A stretch of 64,000 nucleotides of DNA, taken from Sphingomonas sp. A2-49. GTDB taxonomy: Bacteria; Pseudomonadota; Alphaproteobacteria; Sphingomonadales; Sphingomonadaceae. A program made the translations under genes and the position numbers. Positions within the stretch are counted from its first letter, which is position 1. Each line of letters opens with the position of its first letter. The DNA is taken from NCBI RefSeq assembly GCF_025548555.1, contig NZ_JAJLPA010000003.1, positions 124,001 to 188,000 of the forward strand. The letters are read 5' to 3'. Below the pieces are notes generated by a model, which worked only from the letters and a program-made list of their open reading frames with translations, was not told the origin of the DNA and did not search any database. Positions 1 to 9,059 of the stretch are shown here, in pieces.

Positions 1-84
1 GAGATGGCGAAAGCCGCCGACCAGGGTGGCCAGTCGTTCGACCCGTCGACCGAAGACCTGATCCGCCGCGCCGGACTGGATTGA
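1..84 (+). CDS. C-terminal fragment of an unidentified protein
   Basis: The first base opens a frame that runs 27 codons to a TGA; the start lies outside the window. The tail is polar and ends in RRAGLD. Nothing in it allows a family assignment. The frame is uninterrupted and stops 44 bases before the vapB start, so it is probably the real end of an upstream gene. Confidence 0.5.
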   Translation, partial: EMAKAADQGGQSFDPSTEDLIRRAGLD

Positions 85-100
85 CGGCCACCGGAACGCT

Positions 101-130
101 ATGTGTATGGCCCGGCGGAGCCATACACAT
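101..130. promoter_or_regulatory. Perfect inverted repeat, likely vapBC operator
   Basis: Two 11-base arms, ATGTGTATGGC and GCCATACACAT, are exact reverse complements around an 8-base spacer. The right arm runs into the vapB start codon and the spacer contains the GGCGGA(G) ribosome binding site. VapB-type antitoxins normally bind such palindromes to repress their own operon. In RNA the same bases would form a hairpin with the ribosome binding site in the loop and the start codon partly paired. Confidence 0.75.
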
Positions 131-335
131 GCGGACCAATATCGAGATCGACGAGGCGCTTTTGGCGAGGGTCATGACGGCGCTTGGCGTCGACAGCGAA
201 AGCGACGCGATCAACGAGGCGTTGCGGAGGCTTATCGTGCTGCGTCAGCAGGAGGCCATTCGGGGCTTGCGTGGCCTGGGCTGGGACGGCGACCTCGACG
301 ACATGCGGACCAGCAAGCATATCCCGGCCGGATGA
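129..335 (+). CDS. vapB: VapB-type antitoxin (ribbon-helix-helix)
   Basis: A 68-residue protein beginning MRTNIEIDEALL, the usual opening of ribbon-helix-helix VapB antitoxins, followed by a two-helix DNA-binding core (residues about 8-45) and a C-terminal tail with GLGWDGDLDDMR that would wrap the toxin. I chose this ATG rather than one 48 bases upstream because it matches the family N-terminus and has GGAG 8 bases before it. Its stop overlaps the vapC start as ATGA, the normal arrangement for translational coupling. It probably represses its own promoter through the palindrome that overlaps its start. Confidence 0.88.
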   Translation: MRTNIEIDEALLARVMTALGVDSESDAINEALRRLIVLRQQEAIRGLRGLGWDGDLDDMRTSKHIPAG

Positions 336-736
336 TCGTCGTCGATTCGAGCGTCTGGATCGATTATCTTCGCGACACGCGGACCGTCCAGACGGAATAT
401 CTGCACGCCTCGCTGGGGCGACGCGAGGTTGCGGCCGGCGATCTGATCGTCGCGGAAGTCCTTCAGGGCGCACGGGATGATCGACGGTTCGCGATCGCGC
501 TCGACCTTCTCGGTCTCGCCACGTCCCTGACCATCGGCGATCACCGCGTCGCCGTTCAGGCCGCCCGCAACTACCGCCACCTGCGCGGCCTCGGCGTCAC
601 GATCCGCAAGACGATAGACACGCTGATCGCGACGCGCTGCATCCTTGACTGCCTTCCGCTGTTGTACAGCGACCGCGATTTCGATCCCTTTGTCCAGCAT
701 CTCGGCCTCCGGTCGGCGCTCGTGACCCCGGAGTAA
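332..736 (+). CDS. vapC: VapC-type PIN-domain ribonuclease toxin
   Basis: A 134-residue PIN domain. The acidic metal-binding residues are visible: D5 in MIVVDSSVWIDYL, E42 in IVAEVLQG, D96 in KTIDTLIA, and D114/D116 in YSDRDFDPF. VapC toxins are Mg-dependent endoribonucleases that cut tRNA or rRNA when the antitoxin is lost. The length and all four acidic positions look intact, so the toxin is probably active. Only four bases separate its stop from the glutathione reductase start, and the GGAG for that gene overlaps the end of vapC, so the toxin and gor are probably on one transcript. Confidence 0.9.
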   Translation: MIVVDSSVWIDYLRDTRTVQTEYLHASLGRREVAAGDLIVAEVLQGARDDRRFAIALDLLGLATSLTIGDHRVAVQAARNYRHLRGLGVTIRKTIDTLIATRCILDCLPLLYSDRDFDPFVQHLGLRSALVTPE

Positions 737-740
737 GACC

Positions 741-2087
741 ATGGCCGACTATGACTACGACCTCTTCGTCATCGGTGCCGGATCGGGCGGCACCCGCGCC
801 AGCCGCGTCGCCGCGGCGCACGGCGCGCGCGTGGCGGTGGCGGAGGAATATCGCGTCGGCGGCACCTGTGTCATCCGCGGCTGCGTGCCCAAGAAACTGC
901 TCGTCTACGGCGCGCATTTCGCCGAGGACTTGAAGGATGCCAAGCGTTTCGGCTGGCAGGTGCCCGACCAGTGCGATTTCCACTGGACGACGCTGCGCGA
1001 CAACGTGCTGGAGGAGGTCGACCGGATCAACGGAGCCTATACCCAGACGCTGGAGACGCATGGCGTCGAGATCATCCATAGCCGCGCGGTCGTCACCGGA
1101 CCTCATAGCGTGCGCCTCGCCGACGGCACCGAAAAGACCGCGGAGCGTATCCTGATCGCGGTCGGCGCCGAACCCGCGGTGCCCGACTGCCCGGGCGCGG
1201 AATTCGGCATCACCAGCAACGATGCGTTCCACCTCGATGCCATTCCCAAGCGCATCCTGATCGCGGGCGCGGGCTATATCGCCAACGAATTCGCCGGCAT
1301 CTTTCACCAGTTCGGCGCGCACGTCATCATCATGAACCGGACACAGGACATCCTGCGCGGCTACGACCTGTCGATCCGCGACCGGCTGCTCCAGATCAGC
1401 CTGATGAAGGGACTGGAATTCCGCTTCGACGCCAATTTCGAAGGCATCGAAAAGGGCGAGGACGGCTGCCTGACCGTCCGCATGTCCGGTCATGAGCCGG
1501 TGACGGTGGACATGGTGATGTTCGCGACCGGACGCGTACCCAATACGCAGGGGCTCGGGCTCGAGGAGGCGGGCGTCCGGCTGGAAAAGGGCGCGGTGGT
1601 GGTCGACGAGCATAATCGGTCGAGCGTCGACAGCATCTTCGCGATCGGCGACGTCACCAACCGCATCCAGCTGACCCCGATCGCGATCCGCGAGGGGCAG
1701 GCGTTCGCCGACACCTTCTATGGCGACAAGCCGACCGTCGTGGATTACGGCACGATCCCGTCGGCGGTGTTCAGCCATCCGCCGCTCGCCGGCGTCGGCA
1801 TGACCGAGAGCGAGGCCAAGCAGAAGCTGGGATCGATCCGGGTCTATTCGTCCGACTTCCGGCCGATGAAGAACGTGCTCGCGGGCCGCAACGAGCGTGC
1901 GCTGTACAAGATGGTCTGCGACGGCGAGACCGGCCGCATCGTCGGCCTGCACATGATCGGCCCCGACGTGCCGGAGATCCTGCAGGCCGCCGCAATCGCG
2001 GTGAAGGCCGGCCTGACCAAGGCGCAGTTTGACGAGACGGTGGCGCTGCATCCGACGATGGCCGAGGAACTCGTGCTCATGAAGTGA
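741..2087 (+). CDS. gor: Glutathione-disulfide reductase
   Basis: A 448-residue FAD-dependent pyridine nucleotide-disulfide oxidoreductase that reduces GSSG with NADPH in the cytoplasm. The FAD-binding GAGSGG lies at residues 12-17. The redox pair is C43/C48 in GGTCVIRGCVPKK, and a second nucleotide-binding GAGYIA is present mid-protein. The C-terminal dimerisation domain carries the proton-donating HPT (H437) followed by EE. The CVIRGCVPKK form is the glutathione reductase variant rather than the lipoamide dehydrogenase one. It sits directly behind vapC, and a GC hairpin follows its stop. Confidence 0.95.
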   Translation: MADYDYDLFVIGAGSGGTRASRVAAAHGARVAVAEEYRVGGTCVIRGCVPKKLLVYGAHFAEDLKDAKRFGWQVPDQCDFHWTTLRDNVLEEVDRINGAYTQTLETHGVEIIHSRAVVTGPHSVRLADGTEKTAERILIAVGAEPAVPDCPGAEFGITSNDAFHLDAIPKRILIAGAGYIANEFAGIFHQFGAHVIIMNRTQDILRGYDLSIRDRLLQISLMKGLEFRFDANFEGIEKGEDGCLTVRMSGHEPVTVDMVMFATGRVPNTQGLGLEEAGVRLEKGAVVVDEHNRSSVDSIFAIGDVTNRIQLTPIAIREGQAFADTFYGDKPTVVDYGTIPSAVFSHPPLAGVGMTESEAKQKLGSIRVYSSDFRPMKNVLAGRNERALYKMVCDGETGRIVGLHMIGPDVPEILQAAAIAVKAGLTKAQFDETVALHPTMAEELVLMK

Positions 2088-2092
2088 GGAGG

Positions 2093-2113
2093 GCGCCGGC
2101 GATGGGCCGGCGC
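2093..2113 (+). terminator. GC hairpin after gor
   Basis: GCGCCGGC and GCCGGCGC form a perfect 8-bp stem with a 5-base loop just behind the gor stop. There is no U run, so it could be a weak intrinsic terminator or an mRNA-stabilising hairpin. Confidence 0.45.
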
Positions 2114-2155
2114 GATCCCGGCCCTTCCCCGATCCCGGTGCCGATCTCGGCCGCG

Positions 2156-2187
2156 TGCAACCGTTGCCGAAATGCAACGATCTTGCA
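2156..2187. promoter_or_regulatory. Cluster of TGCAA/TTGCA inverted repeats upstream of the TonB receptor
   Basis: The segment holds TGCAA-N3-TTGC followed by TGCAA-N5-TTGCA, and a further TGCAA lies at 2214. GCAACCGTTGC within it is a perfect palindrome around one base. LacI-family operators with TGCAA half-sites are common before carbohydrate TonB-receptor loci in this group. The rest of the 383-base gap between gor and the receptor shows no gene. Confidence 0.45.
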
Positions 2188-2470
2188 CCAAACGTCCCGA
2201 GCACCGGAACCCCTGCAAATTCAGCGCATTAATCTGGCGTTGCCGGTGACCCGTCTCTAAGGGCCGCCGTCCACGACACGAGGCGGGTTACCGTCCGAAC
2301 GACCATCAGGGACGAAGCGCCTGCTTCTCCCGGGGAGGATGACACGCGCGGAGCAGCCATGGCCGGCCGCCGCGTGATCGGTGCCGGACCAGGACACCGA
2401 CCCATCGCCCCCGGGACGCAGGACGACGAAGCGTGACCGTCGCGAACGGTCCGGCGCAAGGGGAACAGAC

Positions 2471-5434
2471 ATGAAGACCATCACCGCGGGCGCATTGCGT
2501 GCCCTTCTCGCCACCGGCACGATCCTGGGCGGCATCGCATCGGCGACGCCCGGCGTGGCGCAGACGACCACCGCCCAGGTTCGCGGCAAGGTGCAGGGCG
2601 CCGATGCGGCGCCGATCGCCGGAGCGACCGTGGTCGCGGTCAGCAGCGCGACCAACCAGACGTTCCGGGCACTGACCGACGGCAATGGCGCCTACACGCT
2701 GAACGGCCTGCGTCCCGGCCAGTATACGATCACGATCAGCGGCGCCGACGGCCTGACGTTCGAGCGGATCGTCGTCGTCGGCGTCGGACAGTCCGCGACG
2801 CTCGACGCGACCCTCGCCGCGGCGGCGGCACCGACCGAGACCACGACCGTCGGCGGAACCACCGCGACCGCGGACAACGGCGACATCGTCGTGACCGGCA
2901 GCCGCCTGGTCGAAACCCGGACGAGCGAGGTGGCGACCAACGTCAGCCAGACGCAGATCCGCACCCTGCCACAGACCGACCGCAACTTCCTGAGCTTCGC
3001 GGCACTGGCGCCGGGCGTCCGCTACAACGACAGCGAGACGGACAAGGGCTTCAGTTCGGGTGCGTCCACCGCCAGCCAGGTCAACGTCTTCGTCGACGGC
3101 ATCAGCCTCAAGAACAAGCTGCGCGAGGGCGGTGTCGCGGGCCAGCAGAACAGCCGCGGCAACCCGTTCGGCCAGCTCGCCGTCCAGGAGTTCCGCGTGC
3201 TCACCCAGAACTACAAGGCCGAATACGAACAGGCCGGCGCCGCGATCATCACCTCGGTCACCAAGTCCGGCACCAACGAATTCCATGGCGAAGTGTTCGG
3301 CCAGTACACCAACAAGGGGTTGAGCGAGAAAGCCTTTCTCGACAAGCTCAACAACCGGCCGGAACCGGCGTTCGAGCGCAAGCAATACGGCATCGCGCTC
3401 GGTGGCCCGATCATCAAGGACAAGCTGTTCTTCTTCGGCACCTATGAAGGCAACGACCAGGATCGCGCGTTCAACGTCGCCTCCAACGCCAGCGCCGCGC
3501 AGCGCGCCGAATTCGAGCGGGTCAGCGGCCGGCGCCTGAGCGAGTTCGAGGGCGCCTTCGTCAGCCCGTTCCGCGGCGACTTCTATTTCGGCAAGCTGAC
3601 CTTCACGCCGGATTCCAACCAGGTATTCGACCTGTCGTACAGCCGCCGGACCGAAACCGACATCCAGGGGTTCGGCGGCGAAACGTCGTTCTCCGCGGCG
3701 GAGAACAAGGTCAACACGGTCGACACCTACCTGTTCAAATGGACGTACACCGGTGAGGACTTCGTCAACGAGGTCAACGTCAACCACCTGAACTACGTCT
3801 TCAATCCGACCTCGCTCAACCCCGACCTGCCGCAGTTCGAATATCAGGGCATCATCACCTTCGGCGGCAAGGATTCGACCCGCCGCGAAGTGCAGCAGGG
3901 CTGGACGATCCGCGACGACGTGACGTGGACGGCATTCGATGGCCATACGATCAAGGTCGGCGGCCGCGTCGAGGTGACCGACATCGAATTCAACAACCAG
4001 TCGTTCATCCAGCCGCGCTACACCTTCACGACCGCAGGCGCGAACACACCCAACGATCCGACCGACGACACCAACATCACGTTTCCGTCCGAAGCGCGGC
4101 TCGGCCTCGGCAACGGCCGCATCTTCGGATCGAACACGCAGCTCGGTTTCTACGCGCAGGACGACTGGGACGTCACCGACCGGTTGCAGCTGAATCTGGG
4201 CCTGCGGTACGATTACGAGACCAACGGCTTCAACAACCATTACGTCACGCCGGGTCGCGCCGCGGCGGCGCTGCGCTCGCTGCCCAAGACGTTCTACTTC
4301 GATCCCGAAGATTATATCACCGACGGCAACAATCGCTCGCCGTTCAAATGGGCGTTCGCGCCCCGTTTCGGTTTTTCGTGGGACATCAACGACGATCAGC
4401 GCACCGTCATCTTTGGTGGTGCGGGGCGGTATTACGATCGCAACAACTTCAACAATACCGTCGACGAACTGAGCCGCACGATCAACCCGATCGGCCTGTT
4501 CCGGTTCTCGGCGACCGGCCTGCCGCGCAATGGCCAGCCGACCGTCGCGTTCAACCCGTCCTACCTGACGCGGGACGGTCTGCTGGCGCTGGCGGCCACC
4601 TCGACGCAGGGTCTGCCGGAGCTGTTCGCGGTCAAGAACGACGCCAAACCGCCGGTCAACGACCAGTTCAGCCTGGGTTTCCGGCAGAAGGTCGGCGTGT
4701 TCCAGGCGTCGGTGACCGCATCCTACCAGCGCGGCCGCAATGGCTACACCAACCTGTTCGCAACGCGGCAGAACAACGGCCTCGGCGGATGCTGCAACAC
4801 CGCCAGCGCGATCGCCAACGGCTATGCCAACGTCATCGTCGGATATGACGGGCTCGATACCCGGTACAAGGCGCTCTACGTCACCCTCGACAAGAACTAC
4901 ACGCAGGCGAGCGGATGGGGTCTCAACGTCGCCTACACGCTCGGTAAGGCGGAGAAGAACGGCGGCGACCTGTTCAGCCTCGATGGCCTGACGCCGGACG
5001 GCTATGGCTGGCGCAACAGCCCGGGCGACGAACGTCACCGGGTGGTGATCTCCTCAATCATCGACCTGCCGCTCAATTTCCAGTTCTCGACGCTGACGAC
5101 GCTCGGCTCCGGACAGGCGTATAGCGTCACCGACGGCACGCGCGGCACCGACAGCGGCGCCGCACTGCCGACGACCTATTACCCGATCAAGAACTGCATC
5201 AAGGGCGTGTTTGCCTTCTGCGAGGTCAACGTGACGCTGGCGAACAAGACCAAGATCTTTGGCGATCACGAGGTCGAGCTGGCGGTCGACCTGCTCAATG
5301 CATTCAACAACAAGAACTTCAGCGGTTTCGACGGCTTCTTCAGCGCCAGCGATCCGTTGATCCGTACCGAGATCGGCACCAGCACGATCACCCTGCCCCG
5401 GCGTATCCAGTTCCGCGCCGGCTATCGCTTCTGA
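2471..5434 (+). CDS. TonB-dependent receptor, Oar-like, with N-terminal carboxypeptidase-regulatory-like domain
   Basis: A 987-residue outer-membrane receptor. A Sec signal peptide (MKTITAG...GVAQ, about 31 residues) is followed by a carboxypeptidase-regulatory-like beta-sandwich (about residues 35-115), a DIVVTGSR segment and plug domain (about 140-270), and a 22-strand barrel ending in aromatic FRAGYRF. I took the ATG preceded by AGGGGAAC; an in-frame ATG 90 bases upstream would put a charged stretch before the signal peptide. Such receptors import large substrates, here perhaps beta-glucan oligosaccharides given the downstream gene. Substrate assignment is inference. Tandem TGCAA repeats lie upstream. 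Confidence 0.92.
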   Translation: MKTITAGALRALLATGTILGGIASATPGVAQTTTAQVRGKVQGADAAPIAGATVVAVSSATNQTFRALTDGNGAYTLNGLRPGQYTITISGADGLTFERIVVVGVGQSATLDATLAAAAAPTETTTVGGTTATADNGDIVVTGSRLVETRTSEVATNVSQTQIRTLPQTDRNFLSFAALAPGVRYNDSETDKGFSSGASTASQVNVFVDGISLKNKLREGGVAGQQNSRGNPFGQLAVQEFRVLTQNYKAEYEQAGAAIITSVTKSGTNEFHGEVFGQYTNKGLSEKAFLDKLNNRPEPAFERKQYGIALGGPIIKDKLFFFGTYEGNDQDRAFNVASNASAAQRAEFERVSGRRLSEFEGAFVSPFRGDFYFGKLTFTPDSNQVFDLSYSRRTETDIQGFGGETSFSAAENKVNTVDTYLFKWTYTGEDFVNEVNVNHLNYVFNPTSLNPDLPQFEYQGIITFGGKDSTRREVQQGWTIRDDVTWTAFDGHTIKVGGRVEVTDIEFNNQSFIQPRYTFTTAGANTPNDPTDDTNITFPSEARLGLGNGRIFGSNTQLGFYAQDDWDVTDRLQLNLGLRYDYETNGFNNHYVTPGRAAAALRSLPKTFYFDPEDYITDGNNRSPFKWAFAPRFGFSWDINDDQRTVIFGGAGRYYDRNNFNNTVDELSRTINPIGLFRFSATGLPRNGQPTVAFNPSYLTRDGLLALAATSTQGLPELFAVKNDAKPPVNDQFSLGFRQKVGVFQASVTASYQRGRNGYTNLFATRQNNGLGGCCNTASAIANGYANVIVGYDGLDTRYKALYVTLDKNYTQASGWGLNVAYTLGKAEKNGGDLFSLDGLTPDGYGWRNSPGDERHRVVISSIIDLPLNFQFSTLTTLGSGQAYSVTDGTRGTDSGAALPTTYYPIKNCIKGVFAFCEVNVTLANKTKIFGDHEVELAVDLLNAFNNKNFSGFDGFFSASDPLIRTEIGTSTITLPRRIQFRAGYRF

Positions 5435-5441
5435 CCGCGTC

Positions 5442-5466
5442 GGGCGGCGTCCCGGCGACGTCGCCC
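5442..5466 (+). terminator. Hairpin between TonB receptor and glucoamylase-family gene
   Basis: GGGCG and CGCCC form the outer stem and GTC/GAC an inner stem around a five-base loop. It lies 7 bases after the receptor stop and could attenuate read-through into the next gene. There is no U tract. Confidence 0.35.
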
Positions 5467-5501
5467 ACTGCCGGTGCCGCGTTTCGTAAAGGCTCCGCCC
5501 G

Positions 5502-6917
5502 ATGATCGACAGACGACAGCTTCTCGGCACCGGCGGCCTGGCGCTCGCCGGGCTGACCGGCGGGTGCGCGACCCTGCCGGCGGGCGGGTCCACCGCCGGC
5601 GCCGCTCCCCGCGACCTGATCCTCGATTTGCAGGAGCGCAGCTTCCGCTTCTTCTGGGACACGACGGACCCGGCGACCGGCTGGGCGCCCGATCGCTGGC
5701 CGACGCCGAGCTTCTCGTCGATCGCGGCGGTCGGCTTCGCGCTCACCGCCTATCCGGTCGGCGTCGTCAACGGCTGGATCACCCGCGAACAGGCACGCAC
5801 CCGCACGCTGGCGACGCTGGAATGGTTCGCCGCCGCACCGCAGGGGCCCGGCGCCGACGACGCGAGCGGCAACAAGGGCTTCTTCTACCATTTCCTGGGC
5901 GTGACGAAGGGGCTGCGCTTCGCCCGCGCCGAACTGTCGACGATCGACACCGCACTGCTGATCGCCGGCGTCCTGTTCGCCGGGACATGGTTCGACGGCG
6001 CCGATCCCGCCGAGGCGCGGATCCGGGCGCTGGCCGACCAATTGTATGCCGCGGTCGACTGGACATGGATCGTGCCGCGCCCGCCGTTCCTGTCGATGGG
6101 CTGGCATCCCGAGAGCGGGTTCATCGCGTCAGACTGGAACATCTACAACGAGGGGATGCTGATGTACCTCCTCGCGATCGCCTCCCCGACGCACCCGCTG
6201 CCGCCCGCGACCTGGGGCGCGCTGACGCAGCGGTTCGAGGCCGCGTGGACGACGCGCTGGGGGGAGGCGTACCTTCATTACCCGCCGCTGTTCGTGCACC
6301 AGTACAGCCACGTCTGGGTCGACTTCCGCGGTATCCGGGACCCCTTCATCGCATCGAAGGGCATCGATTACTTCGAGAACAGCCGGCGCGCGGTGCGCAA
6401 CCAGCGGGCCTATGCCATCGCCAATCCCGGCGGCTGGATCGGCTATGACAAGGATTGCTGGGGCTGGACCGCGTGCGACGGCCCGGGCGATTTCACCGCC
6501 ACGCTGCGCGGCCGCAGCCGCGAATTCTTCAGCTATTCCGAACGCGGCCCCGGTACCCGCGACGACGGCACGATCGCGCCCACCGCGGCGGCCGGTTCGA
6601 TCGCGTTCGAGCCGGAGCTGGCCGAAACCTGCATCCGCACGATGCACGATCGCTACGGCGAGGGGATCTACGGCCAGTACGGGTTCCTCGATTCGTTCAA
6701 CCCGACGCTGACCGACCCGAACGCCCCGCTGAAACACGGTCGCGTCGTCCCCGGCATCGGCTGGGTCGACAAGGACTTTCTGGGCATCGACCAGGGTCCG
6801 ATCGTGGCGATGATCGAAAACCAGCGGACCGGACTGATCTGGAAGACGATGCAACGCAATCCGCACCTGCGCCGCGGATTGGAACGCGCCGGTTTCCGGG
6901 GCGGCTGGCTGGGCTGA
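5502..6917 (+). CDS. Glucoamylase-family (GH144-like, PF10091) secreted glycan hydrolase
   Basis: A 471-residue protein. The N-terminus has a twin-arginine-like MIDRRQLLG followed by a hydrophobic stretch and C22, so export by Tat, possibly as a lipoprotein, is likely. The body is the (alpha/alpha)6-barrel Glycoamylase domain: [18 protein letters not shown] near the start, [16 protein letters not shown] mid-protein and [12 protein letters not shown] later. Characterised members of this group include GH144 endo-beta-1,2-glucanases. It lies 67 bases behind the TonB receptor in the same direction, suggesting joint capture and cleavage of a glucan. The exact substrate cannot be read from sequence. 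Confidence 0.82.
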   Translation: MIDRRQLLGTGGLALAGLTGGCATLPAGGSTAGAAPRDLILDLQERSFRFFWDTTDPATGWAPDRWPTPSFSSIAAVGFALTAYPVGVVNGWITREQARTRTLATLEWFAAAPQGPGADDASGNKGFFYHFLGVTKGLRFARAELSTIDTALLIAGVLFAGTWFDGADPAEARIRALADQLYAAVDWTWIVPRPPFLSMGWHPESGFIASDWNIYNEGMLMYLLAIASPTHPLPPATWGALTQRFEAAWTTRWGEAYLHYPPLFVHQYSHVWVDFRGIRDPFIASKGIDYFENSRRAVRNQRAYAIANPGGWIGYDKDCWGWTACDGPGDFTATLRGRSREFFSYSERGPGTRDDGTIAPTAAAGSIAFEPELAETCIRTMHDRYGEGIYGQYGFLDSFNPTLTDPNAPLKHGRVVPGIGWVDKDFLGIDQGPIVAMIENQRTGLIWKTMQRNPHLRRGLERAGFRGGWLG

Positions 6918-6984
6918 CGCCCCTTCCAACGCGGCGTGCCCCCGCCTAGGATCGTCCATACCGGATACTCGAAAGGTCTGCCCG

Positions 6985-8181
6985 ATGCGTGAAGCCGCGA
7001 TCGTTTCCACCGCCCGAACCGCGATCGGCAAGGCCTATCGCGGCGCGTTCAACGCGACAGAGGCGCCGGTGCTGGCCGGCCATGTGATGAACGCCGCGGT
7101 GGAGCGTGCGGGCATCGACCCGGCGCGGATCGACGACATCGTCTGGGGCGTCGGCAACCAATGGGGAACGAGCGGGGGCAATGCGGGCCGGATGGCGGTG
7201 TTCGCCGCCGGCTTGCCGCAGAGCGTACCGGCGTTCACGCTCGACCGGAAATGCGGATCGGGCCTGACCTCGGTCGCGCTGGCGGCGCGGACGATCATGT
7301 GCGGCGAGGCGGACGTGGTGCTCGCCGGCGGCATGGAATCGATCAGCCACACGGTGACGAAGGACGCGCCGCGCTACGTCAACGACAGCGTCGTGGCGCG
7401 CGAACCCGCCGCCTACATCCCGATGATCGAGACGGCGGAGATCGTCGCCGCGCGCTACGGCATCAGCCGCGAGGCGCAGGACGCCTATGCGGCGATGAGC
7501 CAGCAGCGGGCCGCCGCCGGCGTCGCGCGTGGCGCCTTCGCGGACGAGATCGTGCCGATCACCGTCGAGAAGGCGCTGTTCGACAAGGCCGGGCAGCGCA
7601 TCGGCAGCGAAACCGTGACGGTTGCGCAGGACGAAGGGATCCGCGCCGGCACGACCGCGGCGGCGCTGGCCGGGCTGAAGCCGGTGTGGGGCGGCGGCGC
7701 CTTCACCGGCCCCGGCGGCACCGTTACCGCGGGCAACGCCAGCCAATTGTCCGACGGCGCCTCCGCCCAGCTGCTGATGGACCGCGACACCGCGGTGGCG
7801 GAGGGGCGCGAGATCCTGGGCATCTATCGCGGGTTCCAGTCGGCGGGCTGCGCGCCGGACGAGATGGGGATCGGCCCGGTGTTCGCGGTGCCCAGGCTGC
7901 TGGCGCGCGCCGGGCTGTCGGTCGCCGATATCGGCCTGTGGGAACTGAACGAGGCGTTCGCGTCGCAATGCCTCTATTGCCGCGACGCGCTGGGGATCGA
8001 TCCCGACCGCTACAACGTCGATGGCGGTGCGATCGCGGTCGGACATCCGTTCGGGATGACCGGCAGCCGGCTGATCGGCCACGCACTGATCGAGGGGCGC
8101 CGCCGCGGCGTCCGCTATGTCGTGGTGACGATGTGCACCGCGGGGGGCATGGGCGCGGCCGGCCTGTTCGAGATCGTCTGA
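6985..8181 (+). CDS. Acetyl-CoA C-acyltransferase (thiolase)
   Basis: A 398-residue thiolase that condenses or cleaves acyl-CoA units. The nucleophile is C90 in [14 protein letters not shown] is at 322-325, the histidine H354 is in [11 protein letters not shown], and the second cysteine C384 is in [17 protein letters not shown] ribosome binding site precedes the ATG. Degradative (beta-oxidation) and biosynthetic thiolases cannot be separated with confidence here. It stands alone on this strand, and its last 67 bases overlap the convergent cytochrome c gene. Confidence 0.92.
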   Translation: MREAAIVSTARTAIGKAYRGAFNATEAPVLAGHVMNAAVERAGIDPARIDDIVWGVGNQWGTSGGNAGRMAVFAAGLPQSVPAFTLDRKCGSGLTSVALAARTIMCGEADVVLAGGMESISHTVTKDAPRYVNDSVVAREPAAYIPMIETAEIVAARYGISREAQDAYAAMSQQRAAAGVARGAFADEIVPITVEKALFDKAGQRIGSETVTVAQDEGIRAGTTAAALAGLKPVWGGGAFTGPGGTVTAGNASQLSDGASAQLLMDRDTAVAEGREILGIYRGFQSAGCAPDEMGIGPVFAVPRLLARAGLSVADIGLWELNEAFASQCLYCRDALGIDPDRYNVDGGAIAVGHPFGMTGSRLIGHALIEGRRRGVRYVVVTMCTAGGMGAAGLFEIV

Positions 8182-8621
8182 GCAACGCCACCCGACGATC
8201 GCGCACCGAGATAGGCGATGACGTCGGCACGGTCGAGCGGATCGGACAGGCCGGGATAGCCCATCGACGTGCCGGGCGCGAACCGGCGGGGTGCGGCGAG
8301 CCAGACGTTCATCCGCGCCGCGCTCCAGCGCCCCCCGACCCGCTGGAGCGCCGCGGTGTAGGCGAAGCGCGGGCTGTTGCGCGCGACCGGACCGCCCATC
8401 ACGCCGTACAGATTGGGCCCGTTGCGATCGGGGGCGCCGGCCGCGTTCGCATGGCAGGCGGCACAGGCGGCGAAGACGCGCGCCCCCGCCGCAGGGCTCG
8501 CCACGCGCATCAGCCCGGCGAAATCGGGGTCCGGCCCGGCGGCGCGGAGGCGCGCGGCGCGGTCGTCGCCCGAACAGCCCGCGAGCAACAGGGCGAAACC
8601 GAGCGCGGGCACGCGGGCCAT
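8115..8621 (-). CDS. Lipoprotein c-type cytochrome
   Basis: A 168-residue protein with a lipoprotein signal peptide (ALLLAGC, lipid-modified C16) and a single haem-binding CAACH (C53, C56, H57). GPNLYGVMG follows, and the probable axial methionine M120 is in GTSMGYPGL. This is the class I cytochrome c fold of periplasmic electron carriers. The C-terminal 22 codons overlap the end of the convergent thiolase, so either the tail has been extended past an original stop or the overlap is genuine. Its partner oxidase or dehydrogenase is not in the window. Confidence 0.85.
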   Translation of the reverse strand: MARVPALGFALLLAGCSGDDRAARLRAAGPDPDFAGLMRVASPAAGARVFAACAACHANAAGAPDRNGPNLYGVMGGPVARNSPRFAYTAALQRVGGRWSAARMNVWLAAPRRFAPGTSMGYPGLSDPLDRADVIAYLGARSSGGVAQTISNRPAAPMPPAVHIVTTT

Positions 8622-8690
8622 GACGCCCCGACCGGCCTGCCGGATGACGGATTCCCGATTTATTGACGATTGGGCCGTATCGGCTTCTTC

Positions 8691-9059
8691 GTGAATGCCG
8701 TCCGCCCCCTCTTGCTGATCGCCTGCATCGCCGGGCTGGCCGCGCCCGCCGCGGCAGTCGATCGCGCCACCGTACCCGGCGGCGACCGGCAACGGGCCTA
8801 TTTCCTGGAACGGCTCACGCGCATGGCGGACCAGATCGAGCGGCAGGCCGGCGCCGGCGCGCTCGGCCGGGGTCAGGCGGCGTTCCTGCGCCAGGACCTC
8901 GACCGGGTCTGGCTCGGCGTGACCGACGACATCCGCCGCGCGGGTCGACTGACCGAGGGGCAGCGCGGCAGCTACGCCGCGATGCTGCGCCGCGTCGACC
9001 TGCGCCTGATCCGGGCGGAGGCGCGGCGCGACGTGCACCGGTCAGTCCGCGAACAATAG
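8691..9059 (+). CDS. Secreted hypothetical protein
   Basis: A 122-residue protein I do not recognise. From a GTG start it reads MNAVRPLLLIACIAGLAAPAAA, a clear Sec signal peptide with cleavage after AAA. The mature part is helical and charged, with many Arg and Gln residues (ERLTRMADQIERQ, RAEARRDVHRS). A TTG 21 bases upstream is an alternative start. It diverges from the cytochrome c gene with a 69-base gap, and its end overlaps the E2 gene on the other strand by 18 bases. Confidence 0.6.
   Translation: MNAVRPLLLIACIAGLAAPAAAVDRATVPGGDRQRAYFLERLTRMADQIERQAGAGALGRGQAAFLRQDLDRVWLGVTDDIRRAGRLTEGQRGSYAAMLRRVDLRLIRAEARRDVHRSVREQ

Noticed and set aside
597..2204. A 535-codon minus-strand open frame opposite gor
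   Set aside because: Low-complexity antisense composition; gor on the plus strand has every family motif.
2306..5038. A 910-codon open frame on the minus strand opposite the TonB receptor
   Set aside because: Its product is repetitive Val/Arg/Asp/Glu-rich sequence typical of the antisense frame of GC-rich genes; the plus-strand frame encodes a complete receptor.
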